Positions 1-5,284 of a stretch of DNA of 6,002 nucleotides are shown here, in pieces (position 1 is the stretch's first letter; each line of letters starts with the position of its first letter). Source of the DNA: JALSHZ01 sp964439815 (lineage in GTDB: Bacteria > Pseudomonadota > Gammaproteobacteria > UWMA-0217); assembly GCA_964439815.1 (NCBI GenBank), contig CAYTPO010000163.1, positions 1-6,002 of the forward strand. Direction: 5' to 3'. The notes beneath the pieces are model-generated. The model worked only from the letters and a program-made list of their open reading frames with translations, made no database searches and was not told where the DNA came from. The position numbers and the translations under genes were made by a program.

Positions 1-1
1 C

Positions 2-598
2 AGCAAACTGAAACGGGCACGGGAAAAAGCACGGAGCGTACCGCGAGACAGCAAACGGCTGGCCGGCTGGAATGGCCTGGCGCTGGCAGCGCTCGCAGAA
101 GGGGCACGGAACAGCGAATCGTGGAAGCAACGGGGAAAGCAGCTGCGGGATTTTATGTTGCAGAGACTTTGGGATGGACGTTCGTTGTCACGTGCGGTCG
201 ATGATCGGGGACGCTCCCTGGGTGCTGGAGGGCTGGAAGACTATGCGTTTGTGGCATTTGGCCTGTTGAGCTGGGCCGGTGCGACGGGCGACAAACCGGC
301 ACTGCGAGCCGGCCACCGGGTTCTCCAACAGGCGTGGAACCGTTTTCATCAGCCACAGGGCTGGCTGGAAACGGAACAGACCTTGCTGCCAACACCGCTC
401 TATCAGCGCCATATTTCTGATGGCGCCTTGCCCTCCGGTGAAGCGATGCTGCTGCGTGCCACACGACGATACCTTGCATTGAACAGTGATCCGGATCTCG
501 AGAAACTGCTTTCCCAGGTCCTCTCCACTTCGACACAGAGCATGGAAGAGGGGCTATACTGGTATGCCTCATTGGTGGCGGCTGCCCGTCCGGAATAA
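2..598 (+). CDS. YyaL/DUF255 family thioredoxin-domain protein, C-terminal part (5' truncated by window edge)
   Basis: The frame is open from base 2 to a TAA at 596-598 and gives 198 residues with no start in view, so the gene begins upstream of the window. Three stretches match the C-terminal part of the YyaL/DUF255 family (relatives of human SPATA20). These are a DSKRLAGWNGLALAAL block at about residues 16-31, a LEDYAFVAFGLL block with a following ATGD near residues 78-95, and a DGALPSGEAMLLRA block around residues 138-151. Members usually run about 650-700 residues: an N-terminal thioredoxin-like domain followed by an alpha/alpha-barrel related to N-acylglucosamine 2-epimerases. Only the last third of the barrel is here. 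The cellular role of the family is not well established, so no reaction is assigned. The next gene on this strand starts 279 bases later and is probably a separate unit. The family call comes from recognised motifs, not from a search. Confidence 0.88.
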   Translation, partial: SKLKRAREKARSVPRDSKRLAGWNGLALAALAEGARNSESWKQRGKQLRDFMLQRLWDGRSLSRAVDDRGRSLGAGGLEDYAFVAFGLLSWAGATGDKPALRAGHRVLQQAWNRFHQPQGWLETEQTLLPTPLYQRHISDGALPSGEAMLLRATRRYLALNSDPDLEKLLSQVLSTSTQSMEEGLYWYASLVAAARPE

Positions 599-698
599 GC
601 GAAGTTGGCGTGCAGCATCGGATCACCCTCCAGAGCGGCAGATATCACAGATTCTGGTCCCGAGAAACCGGGAGACAGCAGAATAAAACCCTTTTGGG

Positions 699-712
699 AT
701 GATAATTATCAA
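699..712. promoter_or_regulatory. Candidate FNR/DNR-type binding site upstream of the hemerythrin gene
   Basis: The sequence ATGATAATTATCAA matches the FNR/DNR consensus TTGAT-N4-ATCAA at nine of ten defined positions, and its inner 12 bases form a perfect palindrome. FNR and DNR are CRP-family regulators responding to low oxygen or nitric oxide. A hemerythrin-like protein downstream is a plausible target, but that link is inferred. The centre lies about 172 bases before the GTG start. A Fur box is less likely, because the 7-1-7 Fur consensus has a different spacing between its half sites. The site may be chance, since AT-rich palindromes of this length do occur. Confidence 0.4.
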
Positions 713-866
713 TTTCGCCGAAGATGGACTGATTATCGGCGTGAATTTTCATGTGTTCAGGCTTTTGCAGCCGACTCATTGGCGTTATAGTGCGCAACGA
801 AGTTCCCTAGCCCGGATCGCTGTTATTTCGAGCTGGTGGAATGCACAAGAAGGCCGATCAAAGACT

Positions 867-871
867 GGAGG
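867..871 (+). promoter_or_regulatory. Ribosome binding site that sets the hemerythrin GTG start
   Basis: A full GGAGG lies six bases before the GTG at 878-880. It favours this codon over an in-frame GTG at 836, which would add 14 residues, and over a later ATG at 928, which would remove the first conserved histidine. Confidence 0.75.
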
Positions 872-877
872 AAAACA

Positions 878-1312
878 GTGGTCACTTTCCAAGAACTCAA
901 TGAGCAAAACCATAAGATCTCTGAAATGAGCAATATTCTGGAGGTACTGATCCAGGATCGGCTAGCCTGCGACAATGCCATTGTCAGTGAGCTGTTCTTT
1001 CGTTACGTCCGCGCCGTCAAGGAGCATCTGGAGCTGGAAGACAAATCGGTCTATACCTGTCTGATTACCAACAAGGATAGCGAAATCAACAACACGGCCA
1101 AGCTGTTCATGTCTGGCGCATCCGAAATCAAGCGTATCTTCGATCACTATCTGCGGAAGTGGACACGCCACAAGAAACTGCATATCTCGGATCATGAGAA
1201 GTTCGTCAAGGAGACCGAAGAGATGTTCGAGATGGTGTTCAACAGGGTGCAGGACGAAAGCGAAAAGCTGTACCCCCTGTTACGGAAGATCGAGGATTGC
1301 GGCATTCACTGA
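878..1312 (+). CDS. Hemerythrin HHE-domain protein
   Basis: This 144-residue protein has the four-helix layout of the hemerythrin HHE cation-binding family, which binds a non-haem di-iron centre and takes part in oxygen, nitric oxide or iron handling. Helix A carries QNH (His12). Helix B carries HLELEDKSVY (His50 and Glu54 in an HxxxE motif). Helix C carries FDHYLRKW (His90). Helix D ends in DESEKLYPLL, with Glu127 where the family usually has a ligand. The histidine expected four residues before Glu127 is Arg123 here, although His98, His102 and His106 lie nearby. The metal site may therefore be incomplete or rearranged. No signal peptide or membrane segment is seen, so it is probably cytoplasmic. 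It starts at GTG behind a strong GGAGG. It appears to be a single-gene unit, closed by the hairpin at 1350-1376. The family call is fairly firm; the ligand chosen by sensing, storage or repair is not predictable. Confidence 0.82.
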   Translation: MVTFQELNEQNHKISEMSNILEVLIQDRLACDNAIVSELFFRYVRAVKEHLELEDKSVYTCLITNKDSEINNTAKLFMSGASEIKRIFDHYLRKWTRHKKLHISDHEKFVKETEEMFEMVFNRVQDESEKLYPLLRKIEDCGIH

Positions 1313-1349
1313 GTTGTTCGTTCCGCGCTCTCAAGGGTAAACAAACAAT

Positions 1350-1376
1350 GGAAAGGCGCTCGATGAGCGCCTTTCC
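1350..1376. terminator. Two-way terminator hairpin between converging genes
   Basis: A perfect 12-bp stem (1350-1361 with 1365-1376) closes a three-base GAT loop. It lies 37 bases after the hemerythrin stop and 5 bases beyond the kinase stop on the other strand. On the plus strand it is followed by CGTTTT, a short T run. On the minus strand it is followed by the T-rich ATTGTTTGTTTA. Both T runs are modest, but position and stem strength fit a shared terminator for the two converging transcripts. Confidence 0.75.
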
Positions 1377-1381
1377 CGTTT

Positions 1382-2332
1382 TCAGATACCGAGTTTTCTG
1401 ACTTCCAGCTCTTCCTTGAGGGAGTCCAGTGATTCAGGGTCGAACAGCATTGTACCCGGCTGGGTCACGGCACCACTGCCGCAGGCCAGTCCTTGCAACA
1501 ACACCTCTTCGGCAGGCAACTCATCCACCAGCCCGGCCAACAGCCCGGCCACCATGGCATCTCCGGCACCAACCGAGCACATGACGCGGATTCTGGGGGC
1601 CGGTGCGTAATAGCTCTCCTCGCTGTTGACGAAAACAGCGCCCTCAGCCCCCATGGATACGCAGACATTGCTGACGCCGCCCTGCTGCAATTGCCTGGCC
1701 TGTTCGGCAATGGCCTCGATTGTGGGCAGCGACTTGCCACTGGTAATCTCCAGTTCGTAGACATTGGGTTTGATCAGATAGGGCTTGGTGTCCAGGGCAC
1801 TGATCAGGATGTTGTCCTTGGTATCGAGTACCACCTTGGCGCCCTGTTCACTCAACTGGGCACTGAGCTTGGCATACAGATCATGTGAAATCCCGGTGGG
1901 CACGGAGCCGGTCAGTACACCATATCCATCAGCTGCCAGTTTCAGGAAGCGGCGCGTGATTGTCTTGATTTCATCGGCGCTGATATTGGAGGGAGCCACA
2001 CCGCTGATCTTGAATTCGGTCGGTGGCCTTCGCTGCTGGATGGTACTATTGATACGGGTTTCGCCATCGACCGTAATGCTTTCCGGCACAATACCTTCCT
2101 GGGCCAGCAGGTGCTTGAGCATCGAACCGCTTTCACCCGCAAGAATGCAGCAGGTATGTGCCTCCTTGCCGAGGCGCTTGAGGGCGCGGGATACATTGAC
2201 GGCATTGCCGCCGGCATCATAGCGGGAGTTCTTTGCCTTGGTCTTGCGGAAGGGAACGAGTTCGGAGACCAGATAGGAGAGGTCGATAGCGGGGTTGAGA
2301 GCCAGTGTCGCGATAGGAGTGTTTGTTGCCAT
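1382..2332 (-). CDS. PfkB-family phosphosugar kinase (1-phosphofructokinase / 6-phosphofructokinase-2 / tagatose-6-phosphate kinase type)
   Basis: The protein has 316 residues from the ATG at 2332, the usual length of the phosphofructokinase B (ribokinase) fold. The N-terminal LNPAIDL supplies the substrate-binding Asp17. The first PfkB signature, DAGGNAVNVSRAL, spans 39-51. The second contains the SVGAGD motif with the catalytic base Asp258. The overall pattern (LALNPAIDL, GSVPTGI, IKPNVYEL, GAGDAMVAG, GTMLF) fits the hexose-phosphate kinase branch (FruK, LacC, PfkB) rather than ribokinase. It should transfer phosphate from ATP to a sugar phosphate such as fructose-6-phosphate, fructose-1-phosphate or tagatose-6-phosphate; the sequence alone does not say which. 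No PTS fructose gene adjoins it, and the glycolytic partner gpmI makes a Pfk-2-like role attractive (inference). A TTG at 2338, overlapping the gpmI stop, is an alternative start. No clear Shine-Dalgarno precedes either codon, which suggests translational coupling to gpmI. Confidence 0.9.
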   Translation of the reverse strand: MATNTPIATLALNPAIDLSYLVSELVPFRKTKAKNSRYDAGGNAVNVSRALKRLGKEAHTCCILAGESGSMLKHLLAQEGIVPESITVDGETRINSTIQQRRPPTEFKISGVAPSNISADEIKTITRRFLKLAADGYGVLTGSVPTGISHDLYAKLSAQLSEQGAKVVLDTKDNILISALDTKPYLIKPNVYELEITSGKSLPTIEAIAEQARQLQQGGVSNVCVSMGAEGAVFVNSEESYYAPAPRIRVMCSVGAGDAMVAGLLAGLVDELPAEEVLLQGLACGSGAVTQPGTMLFDPESLDSLKEELEVRKLGI

Positions 2333-2334
2333 AA

Positions 2335-3876
2335 TCAAAAACCCAGGGATTGCTTTAATATGAGACTGCGACCAGTCATCCTTACCGGCTTGGATAGCCC
2401 GAGCAGCTCCAGAACCGTTGGAGCGATATCGGCCAGACCACGTCCGGTACCCAGTTGAACACTGCCTGCGCCAATCAATAGAAATGGCACCGGGTAGGCA
2501 GTATGCTGCGTGTGCGGTTCACCCGTTAGCGGGTCGATCATTTCATCACAGTTTCCGTGATCTGCTGTCAGCATGATACGAAAACCCTTTGCTTTTGCGG
2601 CCTCGATCACACGATAAACCTGTTTGTCGAGTGCCTCCACCGCCTTGATGACGGCGCCCAGGTCCGCAGTATGTCCGACCATGTCACCATTGGCGAAGTT
2701 CACCAGGACAAAATTATATTTTCCGGATTCGACAGCCGTGATGACCCGATCGGCGACGCGTGGTGAACTCATTTCAGGTTGCTGATCGTAGGTAGCGACC
2801 TCGGGAGAAGGGATGACCTCTCGATCCTCCCCTGGAAACGGTTTTTCCCAGCCACCATTGAAAAAGTAGGTGACATGGGGGAATTTTTCAGTCTCCGCGC
2901 AATGAAACTGCTTCATTCCCGCCTGACTGATGACCTCGGCCAGCACGGATTTGGGGTGAGATGGTGGAAACAGCACCGGGAACGGAAATTTTGCGTTGTA
3001 CTGTGTCATGCAGGTGATCTTGCGGCTGCCGACATCACCACGGTCGAAATCGATGAAATCGGGCAGTCCGATGGCTGCTGCCAGCTGGCGGGCACGATCG
3101 CTGCGAAAGTTGAAGAACAGGACATGCTCATTCCTGGCGATCAGTGGAACGTCTGGCCGGCCAATAACGGTGGGTTTGAGAAATTCATCGGTTTCACCGC
3201 GCTCATAGGCGGATTCGATGGCTTCGCGTGCCGAGTTGGCCTTGTTGCCGGAACCCAGCACAATAGCGCGCCAGGCGCGTTCGGTGCGATCGCGGTGCTT
3301 GGCGCGATCCATTGCCCAGTAACGACCACAGACGGTGGCGACATATCCGCTGCCAAGGGCGGCCAGTTTGTCTTCCACCTGTTGCAGGTAGGTCAGTGCC
3401 GATTTTGGTGGTGTATCACGGCCATCGGTGATCATATGAATGACCGGCTCGACGCCAGCCTTGACGATCAGGGGCAGAAGATCCAGCAGGTGGGCGATAT
3501 GGGAGTGGACGCCGCCATCGGAAACCAGCCCGACCAGGTGGAGCCTGCCGTCCTGTGCCAGCAGTGCCCGCCAGTCGGGGTGCTCCTCAAGGTCGCCATC
3601 ATGGATTGCCTCTGCAATCCGCAATAGCTCCTGTTCCAGTATGCGCCCCGCACCCATGGTGAGATGGCCGACTTCGGAGTTGCCAAACTGGCCATCCGGC
3701 AGGCCAACAGCATGGCCCGAAGCCTGTAACAAAGTATGTGCATTGGTGGCAAAGTAATCATCCAGATGCGGCGTCTTGGATTGTGCCCAGGCGTTGTATT
3801 TCCGGCTGGGGTTAACACCAAAACCATCAAAGATAATAAGTAGTACCTGATTAGCGTTCACTGAGTTTCCTGTCAT
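2335..3876 (-). CDS. gpmI: 2,3-bisphosphoglycerate-independent phosphoglycerate mutase
   Basis: The enzyme interconverts 3- and 2-phosphoglycerate in glycolysis and gluconeogenesis through a phosphoserine intermediate, using two Mn2+ ions in the cytoplasm. The 513 residues match the usual length of about 510. Visible landmarks run in order: LLIIFDGFG with metal ligand Asp17; FGNSEVGHL with the nucleophile Ser67; SDGGVHSH and ITDGRDTPP; GRYWAMDR; FNFRSDRARQL; NFANGDMVGHT with Asp and His metal ligands; TADHGNCDEM; and EPHTQHTAYPVPF. The C-terminal LADIAPTVLELLG and MTGRSL are also typical. No active-site residue appears lost. The stop meets the start of the kinase gene, so the two form one unit. 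The ATG at 3876 has no Shine-Dalgarno. The in-frame GTG at 3861 has AGGAAA six bases upstream and could be the true start, five residues shorter. The function call is very secure; only the start is uncertain. Confidence 0.97.
   Translation of the reverse strand: MTGNSVNANQVLLIIFDGFGVNPSRKYNAWAQSKTPHLDDYFATNAHTLLQASGHAVGLPDGQFGNSEVGHLTMGAGRILEQELLRIAEAIHDGDLEEHPDWRALLAQDGRLHLVGLVSDGGVHSHIAHLLDLLPLIVKAGVEPVIHMITDGRDTPPKSALTYLQQVEDKLAALGSGYVATVCGRYWAMDRAKHRDRTERAWRAIVLGSGNKANSAREAIESAYERGETDEFLKPTVIGRPDVPLIARNEHVLFFNFRSDRARQLAAAIGLPDFIDFDRGDVGSRKITCMTQYNAKFPFPVLFPPSHPKSVLAEVISQAGMKQFHCAETEKFPHVTYFFNGGWEKPFPGEDREVIPSPEVATYDQQPEMSSPRVADRVITAVESGKYNFVLVNFANGDMVGHTADLGAVIKAVEALDKQVYRVIEAAKAKGFRIMLTADHGNCDEMIDPLTGEPHTQHTAYPVPFLLIGAGSVQLGTGRGLADIAPTVLELLGLSKPVRMTGRSLILKQSLGF
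3866..3871 (-). promoter_or_regulatory. Shine-Dalgarno pointing to a GTG start for gpmI
   Basis: Read on the minus strand, AGGAAA (3871 to 3866) leaves six bases between AGGA and the in-frame GTG at 3861-3859. The ATG at 3876 has nothing comparable at a useful distance. If the promoter at 3890-3918 is real, its transcript would begin only about seven bases before the ATG, which also favours the GTG. Confidence 0.45.
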
Positions 3877-3889
3877 TCATCGATGCGGT

Positions 3890-3918
3890 ATTGTACCCCT
3901 CGCTTGGTCGGGCGGCAG
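3890..3918 (-). promoter_or_regulatory. Weak sigma70-like promoter for the gpmI-kinase unit
   Basis: On the minus strand, TACAAT (3895-3890, five of six matches to TATAAT) lies 17 bases after CTGCCG (3918-3913, three of six matches to TTGACA). Transcription would start near 3883, leaving a leader of about 22 bases before the GTG start. The poor -35 keeps confidence low. Confidence 0.3.
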
Positions 3919-3992
3919 CATAAAGTTGATGAATTGCACATCTGCGCCGATACCAGCCCGAAATGACCGGTAGAATCGTCCAGGTGATTGAT

Positions 3993-4020
3993 ATTCCGCA
4001 CTATTTGTTTTTTGCGGAAT
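3993..4020. repeat. 8-bp perfect inverted repeat with T-rich 12-base loop
   Basis: ATTCCGCA (3993-4000) is matched by TGCGGAAT (4013-4020) around the loop CTATTTGTTTTT. It could be an operator for a dimeric regulator or a small hairpin. It sits roughly 120-145 bases upstream of gpmI and inside the doubtful small ORF. No regulator family is recognised from the half sites. Confidence 0.4.
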
Positions 4021-4312
4021 TGCCGGGTCATGCTGCGGCAGTGGCCAGGGGGCAGATCTTGCGGCGTTTCGGGCACTTGCGGGAAGTTTTTCCCCCTCAG
4101 ATTGCGGAGTTTGGCTGCTACTGGGATTACCCGAGAGGCGGGGATTGGCCGGTGCTCACATCCCTGTGGTCTGGATGCCTGTCCCTCCGGCATAATGCTG
4201 GGGCCGGAAACCTCTGGTGAACTCCGAATCTTGAGTTACCCCGTCTTATTCAAGGTGGCGGCCAAAGCCTGTGACAAGTATCAATCGTTGCATAATGATT
4301 GGCATGGCTATG

Positions 4313-4387
4313 GTTGGGCAAAGGAGTTTGCGACGTGCCCAATATTTCTGCCTTTGCGTTGGGCACGTCGTTCCTCCTTCGCCCAAC
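4313..4387. repeat. GTTGGGC-type palindromic dispersed repeat (REP/MITE-like)
   Basis: Two arms of about 30 bases (4313-4342 and 4359-4387) are near-perfect reverse complements. They differ by one substitution and a short mismatched and indel patch in the middle. The loop is 16 bases (4343-4358). Each arm also begins with TTGGGC and ends with GCCCAA, so the element can fold as one long hairpin or two short ones. This GTTGGGC...GCCCAAC form resembles intergenic repeats that I recall as dispersed in many gammaproteobacterial genomes. There is no transposase and no obvious target-site duplication. It lies 62 bases beyond the yajD stop, where the folded transcript could protect or end the yajD message (inference). 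Confidence 0.75.
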
Positions 4388-4448
4388 GGGGGGAATGCGT
4401 TTACTGTTACAACGATAGGATCCGCAATCCACTATGACTAAGACGGGT

Positions 4449-4823
4449 TTATTCCTTGTCGAGCAAGTCCTTCAGCGCCGCAAAGGGATTATGGGTGGCG
4501 CCCTGGGTTGCCTCGCTTCCGCCACCACCGGAAGCTGCTGCAATGTGATCTTCATACCGCGAATGCTCATTGTCGTGGCAGTAGACACAGAGCAGCTCCC
4601 AGTTGCTCCCGTCAGCGGGATTGTTGTCGTGGTTGTGGTCACGGTGGTGCACTGTCAGTTCACGCAGGTTCTTGTGGGTGAATTCACGGGCACAGCGTCC
4701 GCAGACCCATGGATACATTTTCAATGCCTGTTCGCGGTAGCCTTTTTCGCGGGTGTCCATTTCCTGGCGGGCATTGGCAACGATCCTTGCCTGTTTCTCG
4801 GCAGCCGTTTCAGTATTTGACAT
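4449..4823 (-). CDS. yajD: YajD-type HNH nuclease-family protein
   Basis: The 124-residue protein closely resembles E. coli YajD. Shared stretches include the GYREQALKMYPWVCGRC region, REFTHKNLRELTVHH, NNPADGSNWELLCVYCHD, and the C-terminal NPFAALKDLL. The HNH zinc-finger/beta-beta-alpha-metal fold is complete: Cys41 and Cys44, His59-His60, Asn74, Cys79 and Cys82, then His83. Such domains typically bind Zn2+ through the cysteines and cut DNA using the histidines and a divalent metal. The physiological substrate of YajD is not known to me, so no specific role is claimed. A charged, probably helical N-terminal extension (residues 5-27) and a Gly-rich linker (SGGGGSE) before the tail are less conserved parts. 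ATG 4823 is chosen over an upstream in-frame TTG at 4865, which falls inside the likely promoter. AGGGG stands 11 bases before the ATG, a long spacing. It appears to be a single-gene unit. Confidence 0.93.
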   Translation of the reverse strand: MSNTETAAEKQARIVANARQEMDTREKGYREQALKMYPWVCGRCAREFTHKNLRELTVHHRDHNHDNNPADGSNWELLCVYCHDNEHSRYEDHIAAASGGGGSEATQGATHNPFAALKDLLDKE

Positions 4824-4864
4824 GGGTAGGTAAGCCCCTGATGCTTGCTGATTTAAAGATACCA

Positions 4865-4894
4865 ATCATACTGATCAGCGCAGCAGTATTCCAA
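4865..4894 (-). promoter_or_regulatory. Sigma70-like promoter for yajD
   Basis: On the minus strand, TTGGAA (4894-4889, four of six matches) is followed after 18 bases by TATGAT (4870-4865, five of six matches). A start near 4858 would give a leader of about 35 bases before the ATG at 4823. Location and match are good, but it is untested. Confidence 0.4.
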
Positions 4895-4941
4895 TGGCTC
4901 GGCCATTTGGCCTGCGGGCTGGGAGAGGCTTTATCGCAGGC

Positions 4942-4977
4942 AAAAAAAAGACCGGTCAGTCAGAGACTGTCCGGTCT
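4942..4977 (-). terminator. Strong rho-independent terminator, minus strand, no assigned gene
   Basis: Read on the minus strand, a 13-bp stem with one mismatch (4977-4965 with 4961-4949) closes a TCT loop and runs straight into eight T residues (4949-4942). It is a textbook terminator. It cannot be the first terminator for the transporter gene, which already has one at 5155-5193, so it either backs that one up or ends an unassigned transcript starting between the two. Confidence 0.88.
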
Positions 4978-5154
4978 GGAAATGGCCCGATGAATAGGCG
5001 TGCTTTCTTGTTGTTGTTTTAGCGCAGTATACGGAGATATTCGTCCTGGTCGCGTACGCCGGTCACGCTCATCCAGAGGTGAGTGCAGCAAAGGTTTTAT
5101 CTTGTGATTCATTGGGAGAAGGACTGTGAGGGTGGCAGCAATTCACCGCTTCAG

Positions 5155-5193
5155 AACACGAAAAAGCCGGGAAATAGCCGGCTTTTTCGTGTT
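5155..5193. terminator. Two-way rho-independent terminator after the ammonium transporter gene
   Basis: A perfect 16-bp stem (5155-5170 with 5178-5193) has a seven-base loop. The AAAAAGCCGG / CCGGCTTTTT arms put an A run before and a T run after the GC core on both strands, so it can act in either direction. It lies about 92 bases past the transporter stop on the minus strand. Confidence 0.88.
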
Positions 5194-5284
5194 TCGGGTT
5201 GTCAACTAGGAGACGGTCGGACTTAACCGTTTGAAGCGAAAATCCCTGGGGGCGCAGCCAAACAGCGTTACCTCGGACAGCCTC

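Larger units (their letters stand above)
599..877. other. Gap between the yyaL-like gene and the hemerythrin gene
   Basis: About 280 bases without a convincing gene. Short ORFs here are rich in Trp, Ser and Arg, lack Shine-Dalgarno sequences, and one overlaps the hemerythrin gene out of frame. The stretch holds a 12-base perfect palindrome near 700-711 (listed separately) and a weak hairpin (CGCCGA at 718-723 with TCGGCG at about 737-742). A TATAGT at 786-791 resembles a -10 element, but no good -35 sits at the right distance. No clear rho-independent terminator follows the upstream gene. Confidence 0.6.
3877..4448. other. Gap between gpmI and yajD
   Basis: About 570 bases with no secure gene. 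It contains a weak gpmI promoter, an inverted repeat at 3993-4020, and the 75-bp palindromic repeat at 4313-4387. An 85-codon plus-strand ORF (3963-4220) starts MTGRIVQVIDIPHY. It reads like a protein in its first half but has no Shine-Dalgarno and no family I recognise. The overlapping minus-strand ORF (4193-3873) has an unlikely composition and runs into gpmI. From 4200 to 4312 I see nothing distinctive. Confidence 0.55.
4866..5284. other. Gap between yajD and the ammonium transporter gene
   Basis: About 420 bases with no secure gene. It holds the likely yajD promoter and two rho-independent terminators (4942-4977 and 5155-5193), both listed separately. Between them, the minus strand has a 17-codon ORF (5072-5019, MSVTGVRDQDEYLRILR) without a Shine-Dalgarno, ending 42 bases before the orphan terminator. 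From 5194 to 5284, the 3' untranslated part of the transporter transcript, I see nothing distinctive. Confidence 0.6.

Noticed and set aside
153..626. 157-codon minus-strand ORF opposite the yyaL-like gene
   Set aside because: Pro/Ser/Arg-rich shadow of a gene whose plus-strand frame carries clear family motifs.
699..711. Fur box reading of the AT-rich palindrome
   Set aside because: The 7-1-7 Fur consensus needs three more central bases between half sites; the spacing fits TGAT-N4-ATCA instead.
2779..3627. 282-codon plus-strand ORF opposite gpmI
   Set aside because: It is antisense to a gene with full active-site conservation. Its translation is rich in Asp, Gly, Gln and Cys with no recognisable family, as expected of a shadow frame in GC-rich coding sequence.
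3873..4193. 106-codon minus-strand ORF upstream of gpmI
   Set aside because: The composition is unlike a real protein, there is no Shine-Dalgarno, and it overlaps the gpmI start in another frame.
4313..4387. CRISPR repeat or attachment site
   Set aside because: There is a single inverted pair with no direct repeats, no regularly spaced units, and no integrase or cas gene nearby.
3988..4437. 149-codon plus-strand ORF
   Set aside because: It runs through the whole palindromic repeat and has Cys/Arg/Ser-rich sequence without a recognisable motif.
4434..4820. 128-codon plus-strand ORF opposite yajD
   Set aside because: It is antisense to yajD, and its Val-rich stretch is the complement of the conserved His/Asp/Asn-rich HNH codons. 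It is a shadow, not a membrane protein.
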